A DNA stretch of 64,000 bases from Geodermatophilus obscurus DSM 43160. Its GTDB lineage: Bacteria > Actinomycetota > Actinomycetes > Mycobacteriales > Geodermatophilaceae. The stretch is from positions 1,736,001-1,800,000 of the forward strand of contig NC_013757.1 of NCBI RefSeq assembly GCF_000025345.1. Direction: 5' to 3'. The notes under the pieces were generated by a model, which saw only the letters and a program-made list of their open reading frames with translations, was not told the DNA's origin and did no database searches. The position numbers were made by a program, and so were the translations under genes. Positions 7,495 to 16,262 of the stretch are shown here, in pieces. Every line of letters begins with the position of its first letter. Within the stretch, counting starts at the first letter, position 1.

Positions 7495-10362
7495 CTAGCC
7501 GCTCAGCAGGGACGTGAGGACTCCACGGATGTGCTCGAGCGCGCCGCGTGCGTCCGTGTCCGTGCTCTCCGGCGGGGCGATCGCCTCGCCGGCTGGAGCC
7601 GTCGTGAGCGGGTCGCCATCGGCCGCGACGGCGAGGGCGGCCAGTTCACCGAAGCCACCGGTCGTTTCGAGGTAGCGCTGGACCGGCCTCGCGTCACCTG
7701 CACGGCCCAGCGCGGACAGCATCGTGACGAACTCCAGGGCTGCGAGCCGGGCGGTGTCCATGACGTCGGTCTCGAGCAGGTCGTCGACGTGGTCTCGAAG
7801 GATGGCGTAGGCGCGCGACCGATCACCGCGTCGGAACACCGCACGCGCCTCGACGGGCCGGTTCACCGAGAAGGTCCGCTCAGGCACATCGACGTGGGAC
7901 ATCTGGTCGAAGATGTCGTCCGCGTCCTGCGTCCTGCCCTGAAAGAGGGCTGAGTACCCCAGGCCCAGGAGCGTGAGGTGGAGCATCGCCGGTGGGCCGT
8001 CCGCTCGGTACCGGGCCGCCAGGGGCGCCACGAACGTGTCGAAGGCAGCCAACTGTCCGGTGGCCATCAACCCGGACGCCACCCCGGCCAACTCGACGAG
8101 CGATGCGAGGTGCGGCTCGCCCATCCGCCGCAGCTCTGTGACCGCCGCGGGTGAGACGCTGCTCAGCGCGGGGCTGTCCTCGTAGAGGTAGGCACGCGTG
8201 TACGCGATCAGCGGGTGGTCGCGGTGGCCGTGACGGCCGACGACCAGCTCGTAGCCGTGCCGGTCACCGCTGTGCATGTAACGGTGCGCCGCCCAGGTGA
8301 GCCAGAACACGACCCGGTCCACGTCGTCGGCCGGGACGACGGTGAGGATCCGCTCGGCCCACTCGCCGATCTCCCCCTGACGGCGCAGCGTGACTTCGGC
8401 GGCTAGCGGCCGGACGAGCGCGTCCGCAAGGAGATGGTCCCCCGTCCGGCAGGCGCGGTCGACGGCCGCCCGCAGGTTGGGCCACAGCGCACCGAGCTGC
8501 GCGAACCCCTCCACCTCGGCTTGGCCGACCAGCCGGTGATGAATGTGGTCGACCTCCTCCAGGCACCACTCGGCGTGGCGTCGCGCGACCTGGCCCGTCA
8601 CGCCGGCGGCGGCCAGCTCGGCCGCTCCGAACTCCCGCAGGGTCTCGAGCAGCCGGAAGCGACGCCCGGCCGGACCTGGCTCGACGCCGAGCATCGACTG
8701 GTCGACGAGGTCCTCCAACAGGTCCTCGACCTGCGCCTCGCCGAGGCCTGGCTCGGCACAGACCCGGTGGACAGCCGGCAGGTCGAACCCGCCGGCGAAG
8801 ACGGAGAGCCGGGCGAAGAACGTGCGGAGCTCCGGGGTGAGGAGGTCGACCGACCACTGAATGGTCGCGCGCAGGGTCCGGTGCCGGTCCGCGTTCGTCC
8901 GTGGTCCCCGCGTCAGGAGCCGGAGCCGGTCGTCCAATCGTCCGACGATCTCCGGGACGGTGAGCGTCGTGGTGCGGGCGGCCGCGAGTTCGATCGCGAG
9001 CGGCACCCCGTCGAGGGCGCGGCAGATCTCCTGGATCTCGGCGCCGTGGGCTTCGACGTCGACCGTTCGGGACGCGGCGCGGGCCCGCTCCGCGAACAGC
9101 TCGGCGGCCGGTCCGGCGGTGTCCAGCGGAGGCACCGCCAGGAGCTGCTCACCGCGTGCCCCGAGCCTCTCGCGCGAGGTGGCAAGGACGCGGAGGTCGG
9201 GACAGCCCTCGGCGAGCGCCGTTGCCATCGCGGCCGCGCCCTCGAGCACGTGCTCGCAGTTGTCGATCACCACCAGCGCCCGCCGGGGACGCAGTGCCGC
9301 GACGACGGCCTGCGTCGTCGTCCTGCCTGGGCCCTCGGCGACCCCGACGACGTCGGCGACGGCACGCGGCACGTCCGCGGATGAGGCGAGGCCGGCCAGC
9401 TCGACGAACCAGGCCTCACCCCAGCCGTCTCCCCAGGCCTGCGCCCCGGCCAGGCCCAGGCGCGTCTTGCCGATTCCCCCTGGTCCGACGAGCGTCACGA
9501 CCGCCGAGGTCGACAACGCGGCCGCGATGGTCTCCAGGTCGGATGCGCGGCCGATCAGGCGGTCCAGCCGCGCGGGCAGGTTCCCGCGTCGCGTGCTGTC
9601 CTCCCGCCCGGACTGCGACCTCTGCGCAGCACCGAGGGACGGGCTCTGGTCGAGGATGCGGGCCTCGAGTTCACACAGCCGCCGGCCGGGCTCGACGCCG
9701 AGCTCGTCGACGAGGTGGCTCCGGACCCGCTGGAACGCGGCCAGGGCGTCCGCCTGCCTGCCCAATCGGTAGAGCGCGGTCATCAGGAGGGCCCAGAAGC
9801 CCTCGCGGAACGGGTGGTCCGCCGTGAGCTCCGTCAACGTTCCGATCGCGGCGGCGGCATCGTCGTCCACCTGGCGCCCGAGTGCCGTCTCCAGGGCGGA
9901 GAGTCGCTGCTCGAGCAGCCCTTCGACCGTGGCGGTGAGGCCCGGGACGTCCAGGCCGGCCAGCGGCGTCCCGGTCCACTCCGCCAACGCCGCATCGACG
10001 TCCCCGGCGTCCAGGTGCTTGCGGAAGCGCACCACGTCGACCGCCTCGCCGGGCATGTCCAGGCGGTAGGCCGCACCGGCGCGGACGATCGAGTCGTTGC
10101 CGAGGGCTTTGCGCAGCCGCGTGACGTACGACTGCAGGGTCTTCTGCGCGGTCCGCGGCGGGGCCTCACCCCAGACCGCCTCCGCGATCCGGGACACCGG
10201 GATCGCCGACCGGGGCGCGAGGGCGAGGACCGCGAGGACCGCCTGACACTTCGCGGGACCGAGATCGAGCGGCCGACCACGGTCGTCGGTGGCGCCGACC
10301 TCACCGAAGAGCCGGATCCCAACCACGGCACGTCCCTCCTGATCGGGAACCGATCCTCGCAC
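7495..10362 (-). CDS. AfsR/SARP-like regulator with BTAD and ATPase domains
   Basis: A 955-residue cytoplasmic regulator. Residues 15-110 form an OmpR-type winged helix (IRLFGEVGATDDRGRPLDLG, TLQSYVTRLRKALG), about 110-250 a bacterial transcriptional activation domain (DALAAFQRVRSHLVDELGVEPG), and from about 270 there is an NB-ARC-like ATPase with Walker A VGPGGIGKTR, ALVVIDNCEHVL and the GVPLAIELAA motif. The C-terminal 400 residues are helical and TPR-like. A start at the internal GTG giving VVGIRLFGEV is possible. It is transcribed divergently from the DUF4386-oxidoreductase pair, and three heptamers with 11-bp period, the expected SARP site geometry, lie in the gap at 10386-10414. Confidence 0.88.
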   Translation of the reverse strand: MRGSVPDQEGRAVVGIRLFGEVGATDDRGRPLDLGPAKCQAVLAVLALAPRSAIPVSRIAEAVWGEAPPRTAQKTLQSYVTRLRKALGNDSIVRAGAAYRLDMPGEAVDVVRFRKHLDAGDVDAALAEWTGTPLAGLDVPGLTATVEGLLEQRLSALETALGRQVDDDAAAAIGTLTELTADHPFREGFWALLMTALYRLGRQADALAAFQRVRSHLVDELGVEPGRRLCELEARILDQSPSLGAAQRSQSGREDSTRRGNLPARLDRLIGRASDLETIAAALSTSAVVTLVGPGGIGKTRLGLAGAQAWGDGWGEAWFVELAGLASSADVPRAVADVVGVAEGPGRTTTQAVVAALRPRRALVVIDNCEHVLEGAAAMATALAEGCPDLRVLATSRERLGARGEQLLAVPPLDTAGPAAELFAERARAASRTVDVEAHGAEIQEICRALDGVPLAIELAAARTTTLTVPEIVGRLDDRLRLLTRGPRTNADRHRTLRATIQWSVDLLTPELRTFFARLSVFAGGFDLPAVHRVCAEPGLGEAQVEDLLEDLVDQSMLGVEPGPAGRRFRLLETLREFGAAELAAAGVTGQVARRHAEWCLEEVDHIHHRLVGQAEVEGFAQLGALWPNLRAAVDRACRTGDHLLADALVRPLAAEVTLRRQGEIGEWAERILTVVPADDVDRVVFWLTWAAHRYMHSGDRHGYELVVGRHGHRDHPLIAYTRAYLYEDSPALSSVSPAAVTELRRMGEPHLASLVELAGVASGLMATGQLAAFDTFVAPLAARYRADGPPAMLHLTLLGLGYSALFQGRTQDADDIFDQMSHVDVPERTFSVNRPVEARAVFRRGDRSRAYAILRDHVDDLLETDVMDTARLAALEFVTMLSALGRAGDARPVQRYLETTGGFGELAALAVAADGDPLTTAPAGEAIAPPESTDTDARGALEHIRGVLTSLLSG

Positions 10363-10385
10363 GGCTCCCGCAGGTGCTCGCCGCG

Positions 10386-10414
10386 CTCAACCGCGGCACG
10401 ACCCGGGTTCAACC
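10386..10414 (+). promoter_or_regulatory. SARP-type direct heptamer repeats
   Basis: CTCAACC, CACGACC and TTCAACC occur at 10386, 10397 and 10408, each separated by exactly 4 bp. Direct heptamers at 11-bp period are the known recognition pattern of SARP/AfsR winged-helix activators. The site lies in the 106-bp gap between the divergent SARP-like gene and the DUF4386 gene at 10469, so it probably activates the latter and may autoregulate the former. Confidence 0.55.
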
Positions 10415-10468
10415 CGTGGCTGCCACGGTCGGACAACAGCAAGGCCCCCCCGATCACAGGAGCACGTC

Positions 10469-11176
10469 ATGCAGCCCACCCAGCGGCTCGCCCGCACCGC
10501 AGGTCTGTACTACCTCGTCGTCGCCGTCCTCGGCGCCTTCGCGCACATCGTCCGCGGACAGGTCTACGTCCCCGGGGACGCGGTCACCACGGCCGCCGGA
10601 GTGCTGGAGAACGCCGATCTCGTCAGGTACAGCCTCGTCGCCGACCTGGTGCAGGCGACGTTCCTCGTCTTCGTCGTCCTGACGCTCCACCGACTTCTGC
10701 AGCACGTCGACACCCAGGTGGCGCGGGCGATGGTCCTCTTCGTCGTCATCGCCGTGGCCATCACCACGCTCAACCTGGTGAACCAGCTGGGTGCGCTGCT
10801 CGTTGCCACCGATCCGTCCTACGCCGCGGCCTTCGGCGTCGACGGCGCCGAAGCGCTGGTGATGCTCCTGCTGGACCTGCAGCACCACGGATACCTCATC
10901 GCCCAGATCTTCTTCGGCTTGTGGCTCTTTCCCCTCGGCCTGCTCGCGTGGCGCTCGGGGATGTTCCCGCGCGTCATCGCCGCCCTCCTGGTCGCGGCGT
11001 CCACGTCCTATCTCGTCGATGTCCTGCTGCAGTTCCTCGCACCCGCCGCCGCCGACGCCGTCAACCCCGCACTCGTGACCCTGTTCATCGTCGCCGAGGT
11101 CTCGCTGCTCGTCTTCCTCCTGGCCAAGGGCGTCCTGAACCGGGTGCCGGCCGACCGCGCCCTGGTCGACGCATGA
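10469..11176 (+). CDS. DUF4386 family membrane protein (copy 3)
   Basis: A 235-residue membrane protein with about six hydrophobic segments (GLYYLVVAVLGAFAHIV near residue 12-30, QIFFGLWLFPLGLLAWRSGM near 148, SLLVFLLAKGVL near the end). The pattern of a Pro/Tyr-containing first helix and the LWLFPLGLLAWRSGMFPR segment fits a DUF4386 subgroup that differs from the two copies upstream. CAGGAGCACGTC precedes the ATG. It lies directly downstream of a SARP-type site and is followed by an oxidoreductase 62 bp later, probably in one operon. Function unknown. Confidence 0.8.
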   Translation: MQPTQRLARTAGLYYLVVAVLGAFAHIVRGQVYVPGDAVTTAAGVLENADLVRYSLVADLVQATFLVFVVLTLHRLLQHVDTQVARAMVLFVVIAVAITTLNLVNQLGALLVATDPSYAAAFGVDGAEALVMLLLDLQHHGYLIAQIFFGLWLFPLGLLAWRSGMFPRVIAALLVAASTSYLVDVLLQFLAPAAADAVNPALVTLFIVAEVSLLVFLLAKGVLNRVPADRALVDA

Positions 11177-11238
11177 GCCGCAAACCGTCCGACCCGCCGT
11201 CCCGCACGCTGTCCCAGCCACACGCGAAGAGGTCTCCC

Positions 11239-12267
11239 ATGCGCACCACCCCGATCAGCACTCAGAGCCCGAACAGCCCGGCACCTCCAGCCACGACCAT
11301 GAGGGCCGTCGTGGGCCGCTCGTACGGCTCACCAGACCTCCTCGCCGTCGAGACCGTCGGCCGTCCCGCCGTCGGGGACGGTGACGTACTGGTCCGGGTG
11401 CGCGCCGCAGGACTCGACCAGGGTGTGTGGCACACCGTCACGGGCCTGCCCTACGGGATCCGGGCAGCAGGGTTCGGCCTGCGCGCACCGAAGAACCCCG
11501 TGCCTGGACTCGACGTCGCCGGAACCGTGGCGGCCGTCGGTCGGGACGTGACCCGCTTCCGGATCGGGGACGCTGTCTTCGGCACAGGCGCCGGGGGGTA
11601 CGCGGAGTACGCCACCGCCCCCGAGAGCAGCCTGGCCGCCAAGCCGCCGAACGTCACCTTCGAGGAAGCCGCCGCCACCCCGTCGTCCGCGACGGCGGCC
11701 CTGCAGGCGCTCCGCGATGTCGGCCACGTCCAGGCCGGCCAGCGGGTGCTCGTCACCGGCGCCGGAGGCGGGGTCGGCACGTTCGCGGTCCAGCTCGCGG
11801 CAGCGTCCGGGGCCACGGTGACCGGTGTGTGCAGCACCTCCAAGGTCGACCTGGTCCGGTCCATCGGTGCCCACGACGTCATCGACTACACCCGCGAGGA
11901 CATCGCCGATCGGCCCTACCGCTACGACGTCGTCATCGACACCGGAGGGGACCGGAGCGTCGCCCAGCTGCGTGCTGCCCTCAGCCCCACGGGGACCCTG
12001 GTGATCGTCGGGGGAGAAGGGGGCGGCCAGGTGCTGGGCCTGTCCCGGCAGCTGCAGGCGATCACGCTGTCGCCCTTCGTCCGGCAGCGACTCGGTGTCG
12101 TCTTCTCCAGCCCGCGCCGCACCGACCTCGAGCTCCTCGCGGCGATGCTCGCAGACGGCCGCGTGGTACCCGTCGTAGACCGGACGTTCATCCTTGACGA
12201 GGTGCCGGAGGCGATCCGTCACCTACGAGCCGGCCGCGCACGCGGCAAGGTCGTCATCGTCGTCTAA
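11239..12267 (+). CDS. NAD(P)-dependent zinc-type alcohol dehydrogenase / quinone oxidoreductase
   Basis: A 342-residue MDR-family oxidoreductase. A GroES-like domain (VLVRVRAAGLDQGVWHTVTG, PGLDVAGTVAAVGRDV) is followed by the dinucleotide-binding motif VTGAGGGVGTFAVQLA near residue 178 and the end ...EAIRHLRAGRARGKVVIVV that is typical of NADPH quinone reductases. The catalytic zinc ligands of true alcohol dehydrogenases are not seen, so reduction of quinones or enones is more likely. The ATG at 11239 is preceded by AAGAGG; a second ATG 60 nt on (MRAVVGRSYG) matches the family start better, and the first 20 residues look like an unstructured extension. It is probably cotranscribed with the DUF4386 gene. 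Confidence 0.86.
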   Translation: MRTTPISTQSPNSPAPPATTMRAVVGRSYGSPDLLAVETVGRPAVGDGDVLVRVRAAGLDQGVWHTVTGLPYGIRAAGFGLRAPKNPVPGLDVAGTVAAVGRDVTRFRIGDAVFGTGAGGYAEYATAPESSLAAKPPNVTFEEAAATPSSATAALQALRDVGHVQAGQRVLVTGAGGGVGTFAVQLAAASGATVTGVCSTSKVDLVRSIGAHDVIDYTREDIADRPYRYDVVIDTGGDRSVAQLRAALSPTGTLVIVGGEGGGQVLGLSRQLQAITLSPFVRQRLGVVFSSPRRTDLELLAAMLADGRVVPVVDRTFILDEVPEAIRHLRAGRARGKVVIVV

Positions 12268-12465
12268 AGCGTGGTCATGCCCAGCTATGGGGAACAGGAC
12301 CTTTCTGCGTCGGAGCAACGGGGTCACGAGCGCCAAGAGCGGGTTCTGCGCCCGCGGTCCCAGTTCGGAGGAGACGTGACATCCGCCCGGTCTCAGCAGC
12401 CGCCGGCACCGGGCGAACGAGTTCTTGCCGACGGCGCCCAGCAAACAAGACTGCGAGGAAATCGT

Positions 12466-12498
12466 AGGGTTATTGGTTCGAGTCCAATCGGGGGAGCA
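12466..12498 (+). other. tRNA-Asn 3' fragment, attachment site
   Basis: The segment has a T-arm (ATTGG, TTCGAGT, CCAAT) followed by CGGGGGA, a G discriminator and CA. This matches the 3' end of an actinobacterial tRNA-Asn, whose acceptor begins TCCCCCG. No anticodon or D arm and no 5' acceptor strand exist upstream, so it is not a gene. Such a 3' copy is the usual att scar of a tyrosine-recombinase element, and an integrase relic lies 240 bp away. The rest of 12268-12735 shows no gene. Confidence 0.8.
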
Positions 12499-12669
12499 AA
12501 GCTCCAGGTCAGTGGCTTGTGAGCGCCTCCAGGCCGGAACCAATTTCGCTGGAGTCGCAAGAAACCCGTGACATTGGGGCGCGTGACGGCGATGGGTGGG
12601 CCCTTCGACGGGGTCTCGACGCTGGCTCGGCCAACGTCGCGGGGCGGCTGTCTGAGAGCTGGCCGGGTA

Positions 12670-12846
12670 GTGGCTGCGGTCCTCGGGGTGCCCAGCAGCG
12701 CGAGGTTGTGAAGCAGCCCTCACGGATGTGAGGCGCTACAGGGCCCGCCGGATGACCGCAGCGGTCCTCGGGCTGGCGGTGCCGCGGCCGAGGTGGACGT
12801 CCTGGGTCAGGCTGGGGCGGCTGTGGCCGAGGTGGTCGGCGATCTG
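12670..12846 (+). repeat. 177-bp direct repeat with 16-192
   Basis: The two 177-bp copies share long identical blocks, such as GAGGTGGACGTCCTGGGTCA, and small compensating indels. Both encode the end of a tyrosine recombinase on the minus strand. They bound a 12.5-kb segment of regulators, DUF4386 proteins and oxidoreductases. Confidence 0.8.
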
Positions 12847-13002
12847 GCGGGCTGAGAGCCCGGCTTCGTCGAGCCGGGTGGCCACGGTCTTGCGGCGGCC
12901 GTCGAAGTCGCGGAAGCCGGCGCCGGCCTGCACCCGATGCCTGCCGAGCACCTCGAAGCGGATCCTCCCAATGGTCCCCACGGGCAGTGGCGGCCTTCCC
13001 AT
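12736..13002 (-). pseudogene. Tyrosine recombinase with internal deletion (copy 2)
   Basis: An 88-residue open frame begins MGRPPLPVGTIGRIRFEV, the usual N-terminus of actinobacterial tRNA-targeted integrases, and keeps about 40 residues of the arm-binding domain (RDFDGRRKTV). It then passes directly into the C-terminal catalytic segment TRLDEAGLSARQIADHLGHS. About 300 middle residues are missing, without loss of frame. The tyrosine nucleophile is His (QDVHLGRG). GAGGAGTCTTC precedes the ATG, so a short peptide could be made, but recombinase activity cannot remain. The C-terminus faces the tRNA-Asn scar, as expected for an integrated element. Confidence 0.82.
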
Positions 13003-13019
13003 GAAGACTCCTCGGGCCT

Positions 13020-13154
13020 CCGCTCGGGACGCACCCTGGCCTGGATCAGCGAGCACCGCCGCTGCGTGCGGACTACGAGACCTGGCCCCAGCACGCCGAG
13101 GCGATGGTCTGCCTCGCCATGAACACGACCATGCCCCGCCGGCTGGCCCGGTGA
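13020..13154 (+). pseudogene. IS5-type transposase C-terminal relic, frameshifted
   Basis: The plus strand reads RTLAWISEHRRCVR and, after a one-base loss, DYETWPQHAEAM and RRLAR before a TGA. This is the typical C-terminus of IS5-group DDE transposases (ERTLAWL...R-DYE...RRLAR), which includes the final acidic residue region. The rest of the transposase and any terminal repeats are gone. The next 278 bp up to the deacetylase gene have no recognisable gene. Confidence 0.65.
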
Positions 13155-13432
13155 GCGAGTTCCACGACGCGTTCTGAGACGACGCGGCCCGCGTCCACGA
13201 ACAGCCCATCCCCGTGAGGACACCTCGTGACGGGCTTCGCGGACAGTCGTTCAGATGCTCGGCGCGTCACCACCGGCTGATCCTGGAGCGCGTGGACGAT
13301 GGGCCCGCGACCGCTTCGTCCACGAGCAGCCGGCCGCGCTGATGGTGGCGGTCGCGGCCGACTTGCGGATGCCGTTCGAGCCCGGTCGGGCTCGACATCC
13401 GCACACGATGCCAAGCGGAAGGGCTCGGCCAC

Positions 13433-14641
13433 ATGAGCGGGTTGTCTCGGCGGGAGTTCCTGGAATATGCCTCGGTAGCAGTGCTGGGGATCGGGCTGGG
13501 TCGTGGCTTGACCGTGTACGACCCTCCTGCTGAGAGCAGTGACGGAACCGGGCGGCTCATCGGCGACGGGTCGACCGCCGACACAGGTCCCCAGCCGCAC
13601 CAACCAGTGCCCCAGCGGCTGGAGCCAGGACAGGCGCCGCCGCAGTTCGTCGTCTTCTCCTGGGACGGAGCCGCCAACCTGGAGACCGGACTGTTCCCGC
13701 GGTTCCGCTCGCTGGCGGCCGAGTACGGCGCGGCGATGACCTTCTTCCTCAGCGGCATCTACGCCCTGCCGGACGAGCACCGGATGCAGTACGCCCCGCC
13801 ACGGCATCCGGTGGGCGCCTCGGACATCACCTTCCTGTCCACCGCCGAGGTCGTCGCCACCATGAGCGAGGTCCGCGCCGCCTGGCTGGACGGCCACGAG
13901 ATCGGCACCCACTTCAACGGGCACTTCTGCGGGGACAACGGGGTCTCGCTGTGGACGCCGGCCGACTGGGCCGACGAGATCGCCCAGGCCAAGCGGTTCG
14001 TGCAGACCTGGAAGACCACCACCGGGCTGACCGGCCGACCCGACGTGGCGCCGCTCCCCTTCGACTACGAGCGCGAGCTCATCGGCGGCCGCACTCCCTG
14101 CCTGCAGGGCCAGGAGGGGCTGCTGCCCACCGCCGCTGCGCTGGGCTGGAAGTACGACGCCAGCTCACCCGGTGGAGTGCAGGTCTGGCCCGACCAGCGG
14201 TTGGGCCTGTGGAACTTCCCACTGCAGGCTGTGCCGTTCCCCGCCGCCCCCGCCGGTAAGGCCCGCCACGCCCTGGCGATGGACTACAACATCATGTACA
14301 AGCAGACCAACGGCGATACGGACGGCGACCCGGGCATGTACCCCACCTGGCGAGCCCAGGCCCGCGACGCCTACCTCGCGGGCTTCCAACGCGCCTACAC
14401 GACCAACCGGGCGCCACTGTTCATCGGCAACCACTTCGAGCAGTGGAACGGCGGCATCTACATGGACGCGCTCGAGGAGGCCCTACGCCAGATCGCCGAA
14501 CAGCCTGACGTCCGCCTGGTGTCCTTCCGCCAACTCGTCGCCTGGCTGGAAGCCCAGGACCCGACCACGCTCGCCCGGCTGCGGACACTGTCGCCGGGTC
14601 AACCACCTCCCGACGGATGGCGCACCCTCCTGGCGCCCTGA
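13433..14641 (+). CDS. Secreted NodB-like polysaccharide deacetylase
   Basis: A 402-residue protein. The N-terminus SRREFLEYASVAVLGIGLG looks like a Tat-type signal (SRREFL in place of SRRxFLK), so export is likely. The deacetylase fold is indicated by QFVVFSWDGAANL, where the first metal Asp of the NodB motif appears, and by DGHEIGTHFNGHF, which has the metal-binding HxxxH. A late NAPLFIGNHFEQW-type segment and a C-terminal LVSFRQLVAWLEAQ complete the barrel. It probably removes acetyl groups from a cell-wall or extracellular glycan. It stands alone next to the mobile-element relics and may be cargo of a second element. Confidence 0.8.
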   Translation: MSGLSRREFLEYASVAVLGIGLGRGLTVYDPPAESSDGTGRLIGDGSTADTGPQPHQPVPQRLEPGQAPPQFVVFSWDGAANLETGLFPRFRSLAAEYGAAMTFFLSGIYALPDEHRMQYAPPRHPVGASDITFLSTAEVVATMSEVRAAWLDGHEIGTHFNGHFCGDNGVSLWTPADWADEIAQAKRFVQTWKTTTGLTGRPDVAPLPFDYERELIGGRTPCLQGQEGLLPTAAALGWKYDASSPGGVQVWPDQRLGLWNFPLQAVPFPAAPAGKARHALAMDYNIMYKQTNGDTDGDPGMYPTWRAQARDAYLAGFQRAYTTNRAPLFIGNHFEQWNGGIYMDALEEALRQIAEQPDVRLVSFRQLVAWLEAQDPTTLARLRTLSPGQPPPDGWRTLLAP

Positions 14642-14874
14642 TCATGGCGGTCGTGTCCGTCAGGGCCCCACGATGCCGCGTGGAGATGCCTGAGGCGGGT
14701 GACGGGAATGGAACCCGCATGGCCAGCTGGAAGGTGTTTCGAGCTCCGAAGGCGGCAGCGGAGCTCGCGTCCATCCTCGGCATCGCAGTGCCGGTGGACG
14801 CCGGCGGCCGCACCCTGCGCTCGAGCTCTGACGCGCGCGCCATGTCACCGGCTGAGCAACGCGCGGATGGGTGC

Positions 14875-14880
14875 CAGACT
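14875..14880 (+). promoter_or_regulatory. Candidate -10 box for a leaderless start
   Basis: CAGACT lies 6 nt before the GTG at 14887. This distance is usual for leaderless transcripts in actinobacteria and supports the GTG over upstream ATG codons, none of which has a ribosome binding site. Confidence 0.4.
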
Positions 14881-14886
14881 CGGCCG

Positions 14887-15393
14887 GTGCCGCCGCGTCG
14901 ACTCCTGCTGATCCGCCATGCCAGGGCGGCCGGCGGCCCGGTCGACCTGGAGCGGCCACTGACTGCCGAAGGCGTGCAGCAGGCCGCGGCGCTCGGGGCC
15001 TGGCTGGAGCATGCCGGTCTGGTGCCCGACCGGGTGCTCGTGTCCCCTGCCCGCCGCGCGGTACAGACCTGGGAACAGGCCGGCGCCGCACTGTCATCGG
15101 GAGTGCAACCGATCGGCGACGCGCGGATCGGCGACAACACCGTCGATGCGCTGCTCGCGGCGATCCGGGAGACCCCGGAGAACGCGCTGTCGGTGGCCGT
15201 CGTCGGGCACAACCCCTCGATCGGTGAGCTGGCGGGCGTCCTCGACGACGGTCGCAGCGATCCGGTGGCGCGACGTGGCGTCGAGTCCGGGTTTCCGGCC
15301 GGGGGTGTGGCGGTGTTCGAGCTCGCCGGGTCGTTCGCCGCCGTCGGGCCGGGCGCGGCGACGCTGAGGGAGTTCAGGGTGCCCGGCGACTGA
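14887..15393 (+). CDS. sixA: SixA-type phosphohistidine phosphatase
   Basis: A 168-residue cytoplasmic enzyme of the histidine phosphatase superfamily. RRLLLIRHARA at the start holds the catalytic RHA motif of SixA, and VVGHNPSIGELA near residue 110 gives the second catalytic His. SPARRAVQTWEQA supplies the conserved Arg. Family members dephosphorylate phosphohistidine on signalling proteins. The frame is open to 14617 but the upstream part has no homology; the GTG at 14887 is chosen because it directly precedes the domain and has a -10-like box 6 nt before it. An ATG at 14842 is the alternative. Confidence 0.82.
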   Translation: MPPRRLLLIRHARAAGGPVDLERPLTAEGVQQAAALGAWLEHAGLVPDRVLVSPARRAVQTWEQAGAALSSGVQPIGDARIGDNTVDALLAAIRETPENALSVAVVGHNPSIGELAGVLDDGRSDPVARRGVESGFPAGGVAVFELAGSFAAVGPGAATLREFRVPGD

Positions 15394-15728
15394 AGAATCA
15401 GGCGTCGGTCCAGCAGTGGCCGTCGAGCGCAACAGGCAACGCTGACCGATTCCGCCGCCACGTCCCCGACGGGCCGACGCCGGCTCAGCGTCTCCCCGAG
15501 GAGGTGTGAGCGTTCCACCTGTCCGCATCCGCGTGCGGGTCCGCCCGCCCCTAGTCTCCCGGTCTGGCGTAGCCGACGCTGATCCGGCAGGCCGTCGCTG
15601 ATCGGTGGGGCGCGGCGTCGGCAGCCTGCCCGCGTCGTCGCCCGCCCGTGGTGGGCCACGATGAAGGCACACCGGAGGCCGCGCCCGCAGCCCTCGCCCG
15701 GGGTGGCGACGCGGAGCGAGGAGGAGCG
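15394..15728. other. Gene-free stretch
   Basis: I see no protein-coding pattern with matching codon use, no tRNA and no strong hairpin in this 335-bp gap. It presumably holds the promoter of the small membrane protein gene at 15729. Confidence 0.5.
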
Positions 15729-16142
15729 ATGAGGACGAGTCGGCTGGTGCTGACCGGCGCCGCGGTCGGCACGATCGTGGGCACGGCACGCGCGGACCTG
15801 AACGCCACCCATGTGTTCAACCCGGACTGGCCCCCGCACGCCCGGTTCCACGGCGCCGCCGGCTGGGGCACGGTCGCCGGCGCCCAACTGCTCGCGCTGT
15901 GGCTGCTGTGGCGACCGGCGTCCTCCGCCGCCGAGCAGGAGCTGGCGGCCAAGACCGCCGCGCTCCTGCCGGCGGTCGCGTGGGCGCCGTTCTTCGGCGC
16001 GCTGGCCACGCCCGGCACCGCGGTCGAGGACGAGCCCGGGCACCTGCCGCGCGTGGCCGGCGTGCCGCTCAACCTGGTTCCCGCGACCCTCGTGCCGGCC
16101 GTTGCGGCCCTCGGCTACCTGCTGCACCGCCGGGGGCTGTAG
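15729..16142 (+). CDS. DUF6640-like small membrane protein
   Basis: A 137-residue protein with about four hydrophobic segments. The motif ARADLNATHVFNPDWPPHARFHGAAGW near residue 18-45 has conserved Asp, Asn, His and Arg residues that I associate with DUF6640, a membrane family of unknown function. The helices AGAQLLALWLLW, AALLPAVAWAPFFGAL and VPATLVPAVAALGYLLH follow. GAGGAGC immediately precedes the ATG. No operon partner is apparent. Confidence 0.65.
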   Translation: MRTSRLVLTGAAVGTIVGTARADLNATHVFNPDWPPHARFHGAAGWGTVAGAQLLALWLLWRPASSAAEQELAAKTAALLPAVAWAPFFGALATPGTAVEDEPGHLPRVAGVPLNLVPATLVPAVAALGYLLHRRGL

Positions 16143-16262
16143 CGCATCCACGCCGCGCCGGTCGGTCACCGCCGGAGCTCCGCCACCCCGTCGAGCCGAC
16201 CGTGAGCAGCAGAGAGACCACAGCCACGGACGCGATCATGCCCACTGGCTGTTACTGGGCCT

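Noticed and set aside
12466..12498. A functional tRNA gene
   Set aside because: Only the T-arm and the 3' acceptor strand are present; anticodon arm, D-arm and 5' acceptor strand are missing.
12223..12723. Minus-strand frame containing DWTRTNNPTISS
   Set aside because: The phrase is the translated tRNA-Asn 3' scar, a familiar false protein in annotations; no gene is supported.
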